A stretch of DNA of 64,000 nucleotides from Pararhizobium_B sp963760965 (lineage in GTDB: Bacteria; Pseudomonadota; Alphaproteobacteria; Rhizobiales; Rhizobiaceae), in contig CAVXEW010000013.1 of the NCBI GenBank assembly GCA_963760965.1, positions 372,001-436,000 of the forward strand, read 5' to 3'. Of the stretch, positions 1-8,497 are shown one piece after another. The notes below the pieces were generated by a model. The model was not told the DNA's origin. It made no database searches and saw nothing but the letters and a program-made list of their open reading frames with translations. Every line of letters starts with the position of its first letter. The stretch's first letter is position 1. Position numbers and translations under genes: made by a program.

Positions 1-174
1 ACGCAGGCCAACGTGGTGACCACGGATTTCTCGGACTGGGCGACGAACTGCCCCGAATACAAGGTGACGGCGGTCCAGGTCCGCCCCTCCAACGGCCCCG
101 CCGAATGGCAGGTCAGCTACGAGGAACAGGCGAAACAATCCCGCCGGATCGCCGACATGGAGCCGGCGGAATAA
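1..174 (+). CDS. fdsA: Formate dehydrogenase alpha subunit, C-terminal end (partial)
   Basis: The last 57 codons of an open frame that enters from the left edge and stops at 172-174. The tail has a molybdopterin-dinucleotide-binding-domain character (VVTTDFSDWA, CPEYKVTAVQV) that I associate with the alpha subunit of NAD-dependent, molybdenum formate dehydrogenases. The next two genes encode FdhD and FdsD, matching the usual fdsGBA-fdhD-fdsD order, so context supports the call strongly. The catalytic part lies outside the window. Seen: frame and order; known: operon order; inferred: subunit identity. Confidence 0.85.
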   Translation, partial: TQANVVTTDFSDWATNCPEYKVTAVQVRPSNGPAEWQVSYEEQAKQSRRIADMEPAE

Positions 175-188
175 TCGGGGCCGGGAAC

Positions 189-1016
189 ATGGAGATCTTT
201 CCGGTGCGTCGGCATGTGTCGCGCATTTCCCGCCACGGCCAGAGGGAGGAGGGGGGGACGCGTTGCGTGCCCGAGGAAACGCCGGTTGCAATGTCCTTCA
301 ACGGCGTATCCTACGCCGTGATGATGGCGACGCCTGCCGACCTGGAAGACTTCGCGGTCGGCTTCGCGCTTTCAGAGGGGATCGTCGCCTCTCCCGGCGA
401 GATCCGCGACCTTGGGATCGTTGCGGTGGACGGAGGGATCGACTGCCAGATGGAACTCGCCGACGACGCCTCCGAGGCACTGAAGACCCGTCGTCGTCGC
501 ATTGCCGGCCCGGTCGGCTGCGGGCTTTGCGGCATCGAGAGCATCGCGGAAGCAATTCGGCCCGTGCCGGCACGTCATGATGCCCGCGCGCATCTTTCCG
601 ACGCCGACGTGCTCAGGTCGGTGCACCTGCTTGCCGACCTCCAGCCGCTGCACCACGAGACGAGTGCAGTCCACGCGGCCGGCTTCTACCTGCGGGACGG
701 CGGCATCGTTGCCGCGCGCGAGGACGTCGGACGGCACAACGCTCTCGACAAGCTCGTCGGGGCGCTTGCCCGCAAGCCGGCGGAGGTATCGGACGGAGCG
801 ATCGTGATCACGAGCAGGGTCTCGATCGAGATGGTTCAGAAGGCTGCCGTGGCCGGGGCGCCGGTGCTGGTCGCAGTCTCGTCGCCAACCGCGCTGGCGG
901 TGCGCACGGCCGAAGCCGCCGGCATCACGCTGGTCGCACGCGTCCGGCATGACGGTTTCGAGATTTACACCCATGCAAATCGCATTTCAGCAGGAGCGAG
1001 AGCCGATGTCGCCTGA
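189..1016 (+). CDS. fdhD: Formate dehydrogenase accessory sulfurtransferase FdhD
   Basis: 275 aa. FdhD delivers sulfur from a cysteine desulfurase to the molybdenum cofactor of formate dehydrogenase and is needed for activity. The frame carries the family's CxxC pair as CGLCG (about residues 111-115) and the conserved EDVGRHNALDK segment that follows the core. The ATG at 189 was chosen because MEIFPVRRHVSRI begins the recognisable protein; the frame stays open upstream to 105 but that would overlap the alpha-subunit gene with unconvincing sequence. It begins 14 bases after the alpha-subunit stop and its end overlaps the delta-subunit start, so all three are one transcript. Confidence 0.93.
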   Translation: MEIFPVRRHVSRISRHGQREEGGTRCVPEETPVAMSFNGVSYAVMMATPADLEDFAVGFALSEGIVASPGEIRDLGIVAVDGGIDCQMELADDASEALKTRRRRIAGPVGCGLCGIESIAEAIRPVPARHDARAHLSDADVLRSVHLLADLQPLHHETSAVHAAGFYLRDGGIVAAREDVGRHNALDKLVGALARKPAEVSDGAIVITSRVSIEMVQKAAVAGAPVLVAVSSPTALAVRTAEAAGITLVARVRHDGFEIYTHANRISAGARADVA

Positions 1017-1233
1017 GAAGCTCGTCATGATGGCCAACCAGATCGCAAGCTTCTTCGAGACGCAGCCGCACGAAGATGCCGCGTCCGGCTGCGCCGACCA
1101 TATCAACCAGTTCTGGGAGCCGCGCATGCGCCGTGAACTCCTGGCCCTGATGGACGAGGAAGGCGCCCACGGCCTGCACGAGACCGTGGTGAAGGCGCGT
1201 CCGCTGATTCGCAGGCCGGCCGAAGCCGCCTGA
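1006..1233 (+). CDS. fdsD: Formate dehydrogenase delta subunit
   Basis: 75 aa, the small delta subunit found at the end of fds operons; it has no cofactor and is thought to help assembly or stability of the soluble NAD-dependent enzyme. The start at 1006 (MSPEKLVMMANQIASFF) is preceded by GGAG in caggagcgag and overlaps the fdhD stop by 11 bases. The sequence shows the typical HINQFWEPRMRREL helix. The frame is open further upstream inside fdhD, but that part is only the shadow of fdhD. Size and position fit the family well. Confidence 0.9.
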   Translation: MSPEKLVMMANQIASFFETQPHEDAASGCADHINQFWEPRMRRELLALMDEEGAHGLHETVVKARPLIRRPAEAA

Positions 1234-1245
1234 AACGCACCTGCC

Positions 1246-1875
1246 TCACCGGGACCGCAGGGCGAAGACACCGCTTCGCCCGCCGGAGCCCTGCTGCTCG
1301 CCGAAGTCCGCGACGGGATAATCCGCAAGCCGGACGAGGCGAGAAGGCGGCAGGTACCTTCGGCCGGGATCCCCGATCAGGACAGAGATTGCGGACTGCG
1401 CGCAGCGGTCGAGGAATTTCATTGCTGCTTCGGCGATCTCCGGCGCGTAGAAGAGATCGCCGGCGCAGACGATGTCGATGTCCGGCGGTGGCCCGGCGAG
1501 GAGGTCTTCGGGAACGATGGCGATCCTTACGCCGTTCGCCGCGGCATTCGCCGCGATTGCGGCGCGCCCGCAGGGGTCGATTTCGGCAGCCATGACCTCG
1601 CGTGCTCCAGCCTTCGCAGCGGCGATCGCCACGACGCCGCCGCCGGCTCCGAGGTCCAGAACGCTTCGCCCGGCGACGGTTTCTGGGCAGACCTCGAAAT
1701 GGCTTGCGAGAGCAAGACCGCCAGCCCAGCAATAGGCCCAGTAGGGAGGCGCCGCGCTTCCTCCGCACTCCGTCAGCAGGCGGCCGAGGCCGGTTCGGGA
1801 ATGGGCGAGGTGGAGGCGGATGCCGGAAAGGCCGGGAACCGGTGCAAGCGGCAGGCGACGCCTGATAATCTGCAT
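1246..1875 (-). CDS. Class I SAM-dependent protein methyltransferase (ETFB lysine methyltransferase-like)
   Basis: 209 aa. A Rossmann methyltransferase: motif I is VLDLGAGGGVVAIAAAKAGA, the acidic end of strand 2 is AAEIDP, and the post-motif region has CAGDLFY. The N-terminal PPYWAYCWAGGLALA stretch is typical of the Nnt1/PrmA-like group that includes mitochondrial ETFB lysine methyltransferase and its alphaproteobacterial relatives, so a protein lysine is the probable substrate. The ATG at 1875 follows AAGGA closely; the open frame extends upstream to 2142 but that part looks non-coding. It converges on fdsD with a 12-base gap. Ribosomal protein L11 methylation is the alternative. Confidence 0.8.
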   Translation of the reverse strand: MQIIRRRLPLAPVPGLSGIRLHLAHSRTGLGRLLTECGGSAAPPYWAYCWAGGLALASHFEVCPETVAGRSVLDLGAGGGVVAIAAAKAGAREVMAAEIDPCGRAAIAANAAANGVRIAIVPEDLLAGPPPDIDIVCAGDLFYAPEIAEAAMKFLDRCAQSAISVLIGDPGRRYLPPSRLVRLADYPVADFGEQQGSGGRSGVFALRSR

Positions 1876-2286
1876 TTCCTTGGGCTCGCCGCGCTTGCGG
1901 CCGACGACGCCGGCGGGGGGCCGTTTCCCGCGTTTCACCGAACAGCACGCTTCAACTGGTCCTCCAGGCGGGTCGAACCGTTCGCGGGCAACTCCACGGT
2001 GTCCGGGCCGGCCGACAAGCCGGGCGAGGGCCGCCGGACCGGAGCTGTCTCGCGTCGCACGTATAATGTGCCCATCGCCAGACTTCCCAAGATCGGGCGC
2101 CGCGCCGGATTGTCCAGTGTCGCGAACAGGATGTCCAGCCATTCTTCCATGGATTCATGATCTTCAGCAACAGTACGGCAGATTGGCGATGCAACAAATT
2201 TGTCAAGCTGGGGGAGAAGGCGCAAACTGTCGTCTTTGAAACAGGAAAGCGATTTGCTAAATCGCGGCGACAGGGGGAAGAACGCC
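1876..2286. other. Intergenic region between the methyltransferase and eutB
   Basis: 411 bases between divergent genes, presumably holding both promoters. From about 2150 on it is more AT-rich than its surroundings. A 71-codon frame on the minus strand (2150 to 1935, starting MEEWLDILFATLDN) reads plausibly at first, but it has no ribosome binding site and I recognise no family, so it is not called. A purine-rich stretch (cagggggaag) near 2268-2277 is the ribosome binding site of eutB. No clear operator was found. Confidence 0.5.
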
Positions 2287-3285
2287 GTGAACAACAAAGA
2301 CGTACCCGGCCTTGACGACATACGTGCCGCCAGGACCCGCATAGAGACATTTGCCATAGACACGCCGCTCATTCCGTCGGCTTTGTCGGACGGCGTCATG
2401 CTGAAACTCGAATGCTTCCAGCCGATCGGCGCCTTCAAGATCCGTGGGGCGGCAAATGCCATCGCCAAGCTCCCGGATGAACGCAGGGCGCGCGGCGTGG
2501 TTTGCTGCTCAACGGGCAATCACGGCCGCGCGGTGGCCACGGTGGCCGCGCGCTCGGGCATCCGCGCGGTCGTCTGCCTCTCGAACCTGGTTCCCGACAC
2601 GAAGGTCCGGGCGATCGAGAAGCTCGGTGCAGAGGTGCGCCGGGTCGGCCGTTCGCAGGACGATGCGCAGAAAGAGTCCGACCGGCTGGTGGAAGAGGAA
2701 GGCCTGACCGAGATTCCGCCATTCGACCACCCCGATGTGGTCGCCGGGCAGGGCACCATCGCGCTCGAGATACTCGACAGCCGGCCGGAGACCGAGACGC
2801 TCGTCGTGCCGCTCTCGGGTGGAGGCCTGATAGCTGGAATCGCGCTGGCCGCGAAGGCGGTGAAGCCGTCCATCCGCATTGTCGGGATCAGCATGGACCG
2901 GGGCGCCGCGATGGCGGCGAGCCTCGAGGCCGGCCGTCCCGTGGCCGTGGAGGAGTTCGCCTCTCTCGCGGATTCGCTCGGAGGCGGCATCGGTCTCGAC
3001 AATTCGGTGACCTTCCGGGTCTGCCGCGACCATGTCGACGAGGTGATCCTCCTCGACGAGGAGGCGATCTACCGCGGCATGCGATCGATGTTCTTCGACG
3101 AGCGGATCGTCGCCGAGGGTGCTGCCTGCGTCGGGCACGGCGCGTTGCTGTCGGGCCAGTTGCGCCTCGATGGCCCGGCGGCCTTCGTCGTGACGGGGCG
3201 CAACGTCGATACCACGCAGTTTGCCGCGGTGGTTGCCAACCAGCCGATCAGGCTCGGCGACGTTACGGTCGGGCCGGTCGGCTGA
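2287..3285 (+). CDS. eutB: Hydroxyectoine utilization dehydratase EutB (threonine/serine dehydratase fold)
   Basis: 332 aa, PLP fold-type II. The PLP lysine lies in GAFKIRGA (about K51), the phosphate-binding loop is SGGGLIAG, and the substrate loop is CSTGNHGRAVA. In ectoine-degrading bacteria EutB acts with EutC in turning hydroxyectoine into ectoine. The GTG at 2287 was chosen because it follows GGGGGAAG at good spacing and gives the usual length; the frame is open to 2200. EutC follows 71 bases later, then the AsnC-type regulator, which is the main reason to prefer EutB over a plain threonine dehydratase or serine racemase. Confidence 0.82.
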   Translation: MNNKDVPGLDDIRAARTRIETFAIDTPLIPSALSDGVMLKLECFQPIGAFKIRGAANAIAKLPDERRARGVVCCSTGNHGRAVATVAARSGIRAVVCLSNLVPDTKVRAIEKLGAEVRRVGRSQDDAQKESDRLVEEEGLTEIPPFDHPDVVAGQGTIALEILDSRPETETLVVPLSGGGLIAGIALAAKAVKPSIRIVGISMDRGAAMAASLEAGRPVAVEEFASLADSLGGGIGLDNSVTFRVCRDHVDEVILLDEEAIYRGMRSMFFDERIVAEGAACVGHGALLSGQLRLDGPAAFVVTGRNVDTTQFAAVVANQPIRLGDVTVGPVG

Positions 3286-3356
3286 TCGCCTGCCGCGCGG
3301 GTTGCGCGGCAGGGAGAAAGGGCTAGAACGAATCGGATCCTCAAGGGGGAGGCAGA

Positions 3357-4349
3357 ATGCCCGACGTAACCATCCTCACAGAAAAGGAACTGCGCAGCGC
3401 GGTTCGCCTCGACTTGCAAAGCATCGACACGATCGAGGATGCATTCGCAGCGCTCGGTCGCGGCGACGTCGTCATGCCGCCGATCCTGTCGATGGAGCTG
3501 GAGGAGGTCAACGGAGAGGTCGACGTCAAGACCGCCTACATCCCGGGCTTCGACGGCTTTGCGATCAAGGTCTCGCCGGGCTTTTTCGATAATCCGAAGC
3601 TCGGCCTGCCGAGCCTCAACGGGCTGATGATGCTTTTCTCGGCGAAGACCGGCGTCGTCGAGGCCGTCCTTCTGGATAACGGCTATCTCACTGATGTGCG
3701 CACCGCGGCAGCAGGCGCCGTCGCCGCGAAGCATCTGGCGCCCGGGAATGTGCGGACGGCGGGCGTTCTCGGCACCGGCGTCCAGGCCCGCCTGCAGATC
3801 CAGGCCGCGCATCTGGTCCGGCCGTTCGAGCGCGTCGTGGTCTGGGGGCGCGATGGCGAGAAGGCCAGGGCCTGCGCCGACGACATCGCGCAGGCGATCG
3901 GCGTCGAGGCGACGAGCGAAAGCGATCCGGAAAGCGTCGTCGCGCAGAGCCAGCTGGTGATCACGACGACGCCGGCGCGCACGCCCATCCTTCAGGCCGA
4001 GTGGCTTCACCCGGGATTGCACGTCACCGCCATGGGCTCTGATCAGGGCGGCAAGAACGAGATCGCACCGGAGGCTCTGGAGCGGGCCGACCTGTATGTC
4101 TGCGATCGCGTGAGCCAGTGCGAGAAGCTGGGCGAGCTGCGGGCTGCGCGTGCGGCCGGGCTCATGGCCGGCACGCCGCCGGAACTCGGCGCAATCGTCA
4201 ACGGCGCCGCGGCAGGCCGCGCGTCGGAGGAGGCCGTTACCATCTGCGACCTGACCGGTACCGGCGCACAGGATACGGCCATCGCAACGCGGGCTCTGAA
4301 GGCCGCGCGGGAAGCAGGCGCAGGACAGGTCATACGGAACGGGGAATGA
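3357..4349 (+). CDS. eutC: Ectoine utilization protein EutC (ornithine cyclodeaminase/mu-crystallin family)
   Basis: 330 aa. NAD-dependent ornithine cyclodeaminase fold: the substrate-side motif is PGFFDNPKLGLPSLNG, the NAD loop is GVLGTGVQA, and LLDNGYLTDVRTAAAGAVAA is the family signature. Paired with EutB it is the hydroxyectoine-to-ectoine module. A Shine-Dalgarno-like aaggggga precedes the ATG. The stop overlaps the next gene as ATGA, so the regulator is co-transcribed. Without that neighbour it could be read as an ornithine or delta1-pyrroline-2-carboxylate enzyme. Confidence 0.85.
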   Translation: MPDVTILTEKELRSAVRLDLQSIDTIEDAFAALGRGDVVMPPILSMELEEVNGEVDVKTAYIPGFDGFAIKVSPGFFDNPKLGLPSLNGLMMLFSAKTGVVEAVLLDNGYLTDVRTAAAGAVAAKHLAPGNVRTAGVLGTGVQARLQIQAAHLVRPFERVVVWGRDGEKARACADDIAQAIGVEATSESDPESVVAQSQLVITTTPARTPILQAEWLHPGLHVTAMGSDQGGKNEIAPEALERADLYVCDRVSQCEKLGELRAARAAGLMAGTPPELGAIVNGAAAGRASEEAVTICDLTGTGAQDTAIATRALKAAREAGAGQVIRNGE

Positions 4350-4834
4350 CGACGAAGCCGCACATCAGGCTCGACGAGCGCGATCTGGAGATAATTGCCA
4401 TACTCCAGAAGGAAGGACGGATCACGTCCTCCGCGCTGGCTGCGCGGGTGAACCTCTCGCCGACGCCGACCTGGGAGCGCGTGAAAAGGTTGGAGAAGGC
4501 CGGCATAATCGAAGGTTACGGCGCACGGGTGGCGCTGCACGCCTTCGGGCCAGCGACGATCGTTTTCATGGAAGCGGAACTCGACAGCCATCGCACCGCC
4601 GATTTCGAGCGCTTCGAGGCCGCCGTGCAGGACATGCCCGAGATCGTCGAGTGCTGGGCGGTCGGTGGCGGCATCGACTATCTCATCAAGGTCGTCACCC
4701 ACGACGTGGACACCTACCAGCGCCTTGTCGACCATCTCCTGACCTCCGACATCGGCCTCAGGCGCTATTACACCTACGTGGTCACCAAGCCGGTGAAGAA
4801 CGTCGCCGCCTCTCCGACTGCGACAACGCGTTAG
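4346..4834 (+). CDS. doeX: Lrp/AsnC-family regulator, DoeX-like
   Basis: 162 aa. N-terminal winged HTH (LDERDLEIIAILQKEGRITSS then LSPTPTWERVKRLEKAGII) followed by the RAM effector domain (VECWAVGGGIDYLIKVVTHD). It starts inside the eutC stop (ATGA). In Halomonas the AsnC-type DoeX is coded with the ectoine hydrolase genes and controls them; the same pairing with eutBC supports DoeX. The ligand is expected to be an ectoine breakdown product such as acetyl-diaminobutyrate or diaminobutyrate. Its operator is not evident by eye. Confidence 0.8.
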   Translation: MTTKPHIRLDERDLEIIAILQKEGRITSSALAARVNLSPTPTWERVKRLEKAGIIEGYGARVALHAFGPATIVFMEAELDSHRTADFERFEAAVQDMPEIVECWAVGGGIDYLIKVVTHDVDTYQRLVDHLLTSDIGLRRYYTYVVTKPVKNVAASPTATTR

Positions 4835-4940
4835 GTTTCGTCAAGGCGGCCCGGGGTGCATCGCCGGGGAAAATGTGCCAGACCTGCGACGGGCCGGCGT
4901 TCGCGGGCTCATCCATTTTTCAAGCAGAGAGTCGAATGCT

Positions 4941-5726
4941 ATGCCGATCCGAACGGTCGTCTGGAACGAATTCCGGCATGAGCGCGAGAACGAGGTTGTC
5001 CGGGAGATCTATCCGGACGGCATCCATCGCGTCATCGCCGAAGCCATCTCGCGCGATCCCGATATCGATGCCTCGACCGCCACTCTCGACGAAGCCGAGA
5101 ACGGCCTGCCGCAATCGCGCCTCGAGGAGACCGACGTGCTCCTGTGGTGGGGGCACAAGGCGCACGGGGCGGTGTCCGACGATGTCGTGGAACGCGTCGC
5201 TCAGCGCGTGTTCGAAGGCATGGGCCTCATCGTCCTTCACTCCGGTCACTTCTCCAAGATCTTCAAGCGCCTGATGGGGACGCCCTGTTCGCTCCGCTGG
5301 CGCGAAGCCGGAGAGCGCGAGCGGCTCTGGGTGATCGATCCGAAGCACCCGATCACCCGCGGGATCGGCCCGGCGATCGAACTGGCGAACTCGGAGATGT
5401 ACGGCGAACCGTTCCTCGTTCCGGAGCCGGCGGAAACGCTGTTCGTTTCGTGGTTCGAGGGCGGCGAGGTCTTTCGCTCCGGCCTGACCTACAAGCGCGG
5501 CGCGGGGCGGATCTTCTATTTCGAGCCCGGACACGAGACCTACCCCATCTATCACGACAAGGCGATCCAGACCGTCCTGCGCAACGCCGTGCACTGGGCC
5601 TTCAACCCGGCCGAGCCGTGGAAGGAGGTTTCCGAGGCGCCGAACGTGCCGACGGAGCAGGCGCGCGAGAAGCTGACGCAGAAGGGCGGATCGCTGCACA
5701 AGCCCGGGGAGCAGGGGTATCGATGA
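4941..5726 (+). CDS. ThuA domain protein (trehalose-utilization type)
   Basis: 261 aa. Opens MPIRTVVWNEF and carries the glutamine-amidotransferase-like ThuA fold, including LLWWGHKAHG, GLIVLHSGHFSK and the late RIFYFEPGHETYPIY segment. In rhizobia ThuA works with ThuB, a Gfo/Idh/MocA dehydrogenase, in 3-keto-disaccharide metabolism of trehalose and related sugars. Here the stop overlaps the next gene, also a Gfo/Idh/MocA protein, so the pair is translationally coupled. The ATG at 4941 is preferred over an earlier ATG at 4875. The substrate is not shown by the sequence. Confidence 0.8.
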   Translation: MPIRTVVWNEFRHERENEVVREIYPDGIHRVIAEAISRDPDIDASTATLDEAENGLPQSRLEETDVLLWWGHKAHGAVSDDVVERVAQRVFEGMGLIVLHSGHFSKIFKRLMGTPCSLRWREAGERERLWVIDPKHPITRGIGPAIELANSEMYGEPFLVPEPAETLFVSWFEGGEVFRSGLTYKRGAGRIFYFEPGHETYPIYHDKAIQTVLRNAVHWAFNPAEPWKEVSEAPNVPTEQAREKLTQKGGSLHKPGEQGYR

Positions 5727-6796
5727 GCGCCGGGCAGCGCCTGATAATTCTTGGCACCGGCTCGATCGCCCATCGGCACGCCGAGCAGTTTTCCAGGCTC
5801 GACGGGATTTCACTGGTCGCAGCGGTCGACACGGACGGTGAGCGGGCGGCGGCGTTCGCGAGCAAGCACGGGATCGCCAACGTCTTCGGGTCGCTCGGCG
5901 AGGCTCTCGAATGGAGTGCTTTCGACGCCGTCGTCAACGCGACACCGGACGGCGTGCACTACCCGACGACGATGCAGCTCGTCGATGCCGGCAAGGCCGT
6001 GTTCTGCGAAAAGCCACTGGCCGTGAACTACGAGGATGCGCTGTCGATGACCGAGGCGGCCGAGAAGGCCGGCATCATCAACATGGTCAACCTGACCTAC
6101 CGCAATGCCCACGCGATCCAGAAGGCGCGCAGCCTGGTCGCCGAGGGCGAGATCGGCACGGTCCGGCATGTCGAGGCGAGCTACCTCCAAAGCTGGCTGA
6201 CGGCGGCGCACTGGGGCGACTGGCGCACGGATCCGCGGTGGCTCTGGCGGCTTTCGAGTGCGCACGGCTCGAAGGGCGTGCTCGGCGACATCGGCATTCA
6301 CATCCTCGATTTCGTCACTTTCGGCACCGGGCTCGACATCGCCGCGCTGCAGGCCCGCATGAAGACCTTCGACAAGGCCGACGGGGGCGTCATCGGGGCG
6401 TACCGGCTCGACGTAAACGACAGCGTTGCCATGACCGTCGAGATGACGAACGGCGCCCTCGGCGTCGTCCACATGACGCGCTACGCCACCGGCAACCTGA
6501 ACGACCTCAACCTTGCCGTCTATGGCGACAGGGGGGCGCTCAAGATCTGGGCGAACCACGAGGATTCGCATCTGGACGCGTGCCTCGGCGAGGACATCCA
6601 TACGCAGACCTGGCGCCGTATCCGCTGTCCCGAGACACCGAGGAACGAGCGCCGCTTCGCCGACGCGCTCGCCAGCGGCATGAACGGGGAGCCCGACTTC
6701 CGCCGCGCCGCGGAAATACAGAAGCTCCTCGACCTGGCGTTCGTCTCCGACAGCGAGCGGAAGATGCTGTCGACTGGGCTTTCCGGCCACCCCTGA
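5723..6796 (+). CDS. Gfo/Idh/MocA-family oxidoreductase (ThuB-like partner)
   Basis: 357 aa. N-terminal NAD(P)-binding fold with GTGSIAHRHAEQF, then the family catalytic EKPLA motif (FCEKPLAVNYEDA, near residue 93), a beta-rich C-terminal half and a GVLGDIGIHILDF region holding the expected D and H. It starts within the ThuA stop codon (ATGA). These proteins oxidise or reduce sugars and polyols; with ThuA next to it a 3-dehydrogenation of a disaccharide is the best guess, but other sugar substrates fit equally. It closes the eutB-eutC-doeX-thuA run. Confidence 0.83.
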   Translation: MSAGQRLIILGTGSIAHRHAEQFSRLDGISLVAAVDTDGERAAAFASKHGIANVFGSLGEALEWSAFDAVVNATPDGVHYPTTMQLVDAGKAVFCEKPLAVNYEDALSMTEAAEKAGIINMVNLTYRNAHAIQKARSLVAEGEIGTVRHVEASYLQSWLTAAHWGDWRTDPRWLWRLSSAHGSKGVLGDIGIHILDFVTFGTGLDIAALQARMKTFDKADGGVIGAYRLDVNDSVAMTVEMTNGALGVVHMTRYATGNLNDLNLAVYGDRGALKIWANHEDSHLDACLGEDIHTQTWRRIRCPETPRNERRFADALASGMNGEPDFRRAAEIQKLLDLAFVSDSERKMLSTGLSGHP

Positions 6797-6815
6797 GCCT
6801 CCCGGGCCGGGAGGC
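6797..6815 (+). terminator. GC-rich hairpin after the Gfo/Idh/MocA gene
   Basis: GCCTCCCG, a 3-base loop and CGGGAGGC form a perfect 8-bp stem directly after the stop codon. There is no U-tract, so it may only stabilise the 3' end. It sits between the two halves of the ectoine block. Confidence 0.4.
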
Positions 6816-6956
6816 CGGGGCCGTGCGCCGCCACAGAAGACTCTTCTGCGCTCTCCGTCGAGAAGAGAAGAGTTGTCTGTCCCGGGGCGGTCTTCAGGAC
6901 CATCTTCTTCGCCGGATTCCATAGAATTCTGCTTCATGAAACAAAGGAGGCCAATC

Positions 6957-8456
6957 ATGGGAATTCAGCCGGCAGACCTCTTCAAGAACGTCCGCTTGTC
7001 GGAACTCGGCAATCTGTCCGACCGTCGGCTCCTGCGCGAATTCGCCTATATCGACGGCGAATGGGTGGCGGGCCATGAGGGCCGGACCTTTGCCGTGACG
7101 GAGCCGTCCACCGACGCATGGCTCGCCCGCGTTCCTTCGCTCGGCGCGGAAGATGCCCGCGGGGCCGTCGATGCCGCCGACAGGGCATTCCCGGCCTGGG
7201 CCGGTCTCCTGGCCTCCGAACGGGCCGAGGTTCTGCGTCGCTGGCATGCGCTGATGATCGAGGCCGCCGAAGACCTGGCGCTGATCATGACGCTGGAGCA
7301 GGGCAAGCCGATCTCCGAGGCGCGCGGCGAGATCGCGTACGCCGCGGCCTTCATCGACTACTATGCCGAGGAGGCAAAGCGCCTTTCCGTCGAAAGCATC
7401 CAGCCGCATCTGGCCGGCGCCGAATTCGAGGTGCGTCGCGAGCCGCTCGGCGTCGCCGCCCTCGTCACGCCCTGGAACTTCCCTTCTGCGATGCTGACCC
7501 GCAAGGCCGCCGCGGCACTCGCCGCTGGCTGCACGGTTGTCTGTCACCCGGCGAGCGAGACGCCGCTCTCGGCGCTGGCGCTCGCCGAGCTCGCCGACCG
7601 TGCCGGGATGCCCGCCGGCGTCTTCAACGTGGTGACCGGCGCCCCGAACCTGATCGTCAGCGAATGGACGGCGGACTTCCGCGTGCGGGCGCTCTCCTTC
7701 ACCGGATCGACGAACATCGGACAGAAGCTCTTCCGCGACTGCGCCGACACGATGAAGTCGCTGATCCTCGAACTCGGCGGGCATGCGCCGTTCGTCGTCT
7801 TCGCCGACGCCAACCTCGACAAGGCGGTCGATGCGGCGATGGTTGCGAAGTTCGCCACCTCCGGCCAGGACTGCCTCGCTGCCAACCGGATGCTGATCGA
7901 GAAGCCGGTCTACGAAGAATTCTGCGTCCGTTTCGCGGAGAAGGTGAAGGCACTCACCGTAGGGCGCGGGCTGAGCGACCCGGACATCGGTCCGCTCATG
8001 CACGAGAGGGCGGTCGAGAAGCAGATCGAGCATGTCGACGACGCCGTCTCCAGGGGTGCCAGGGTGCTCGCGGGCGGCAAGCGCAGCGCAGAAGGCGCGC
8101 TCTATTTCCAGCCGACGGTGCTTGCCGACGTCGATCCTTCCTCGCTGATCTTCCGCGAGGAGACCTTCGGCCCGGTCGCCGCCATCGCTTCCTTCGACAC
8201 CGAGGAGGAGGCCCTCGGCCGCGCGAACGACACCGAATACGGGCTGGTCGCCTATGTGCATTCGTCCGATCCTGCCCGCATCGCCCGAATGACCCGTGGG
8301 CTGCAGTACGGCATGGTGGCGGTCAACCGCACGAAGATCACCGGCGCGCCGATCCCCTTCGGCGGCGTCAAGCTCTCCGGCCTCGGGCGCGAAGGCTCGC
8401 GCCACGGAATGGAAGCATATACCGGGCTCAAGTACATCTGCCGGGACGTCGCCTGA
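6957..8456 (+). CDS. doeC: NAD(P)-dependent aldehyde dehydrogenase, DoeC-like (aspartate-semialdehyde/succinate-semialdehyde type)
   Basis: 499 aa. Complete ALDH: TPWNFPSAM oxyanion region, LSFTGSTNIG cofactor turn, LELGGHAPF with the general base Glu, GQDCLAANR with the catalytic Cys, and EETFGPVAAI. The annotation pipelines' name for this kind is succinate-semialdehyde dehydrogenase, but next to a DoeD-like transaminase the likely job is oxidising aspartate semialdehyde from diaminobutyrate to aspartate. A strong AAAGGAGG precedes ATG 6957. The 160 bases upstream separate it from the eutBC group, so it may have its own promoter. Side chain specificity cannot be read from sequence alone. Confidence 0.8.
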   Translation: MGIQPADLFKNVRLSELGNLSDRRLLREFAYIDGEWVAGHEGRTFAVTEPSTDAWLARVPSLGAEDARGAVDAADRAFPAWAGLLASERAEVLRRWHALMIEAAEDLALIMTLEQGKPISEARGEIAYAAAFIDYYAEEAKRLSVESIQPHLAGAEFEVRREPLGVAALVTPWNFPSAMLTRKAAAALAAGCTVVCHPASETPLSALALAELADRAGMPAGVFNVVTGAPNLIVSEWTADFRVRALSFTGSTNIGQKLFRDCADTMKSLILELGGHAPFVVFADANLDKAVDAAMVAKFATSGQDCLAANRMLIEKPVYEEFCVRFAEKVKALTVGRGLSDPDIGPLMHERAVEKQIEHVDDAVSRGARVLAGGKRSAEGALYFQPTVLADVDPSSLIFREETFGPVAAIASFDTEEEALGRANDTEYGLVAYVHSSDPARIARMTRGLQYGMVAVNRTKITGAPIPFGGVKLSGLGREGSRHGMEAYTGLKYICRDVA

Positions 8457-8497
8457 CACGCTCGCAGCCAACCGACTGGACAGATAGGAAAAAGACG

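Noticed and set aside
1935..2150. 71-codon minus-strand frame starting MEEWLDILFATLDN
   Set aside because: Plausible residues at the start, but no ribosome binding site, no family recognised, and the second half looks like composition-driven sequence.
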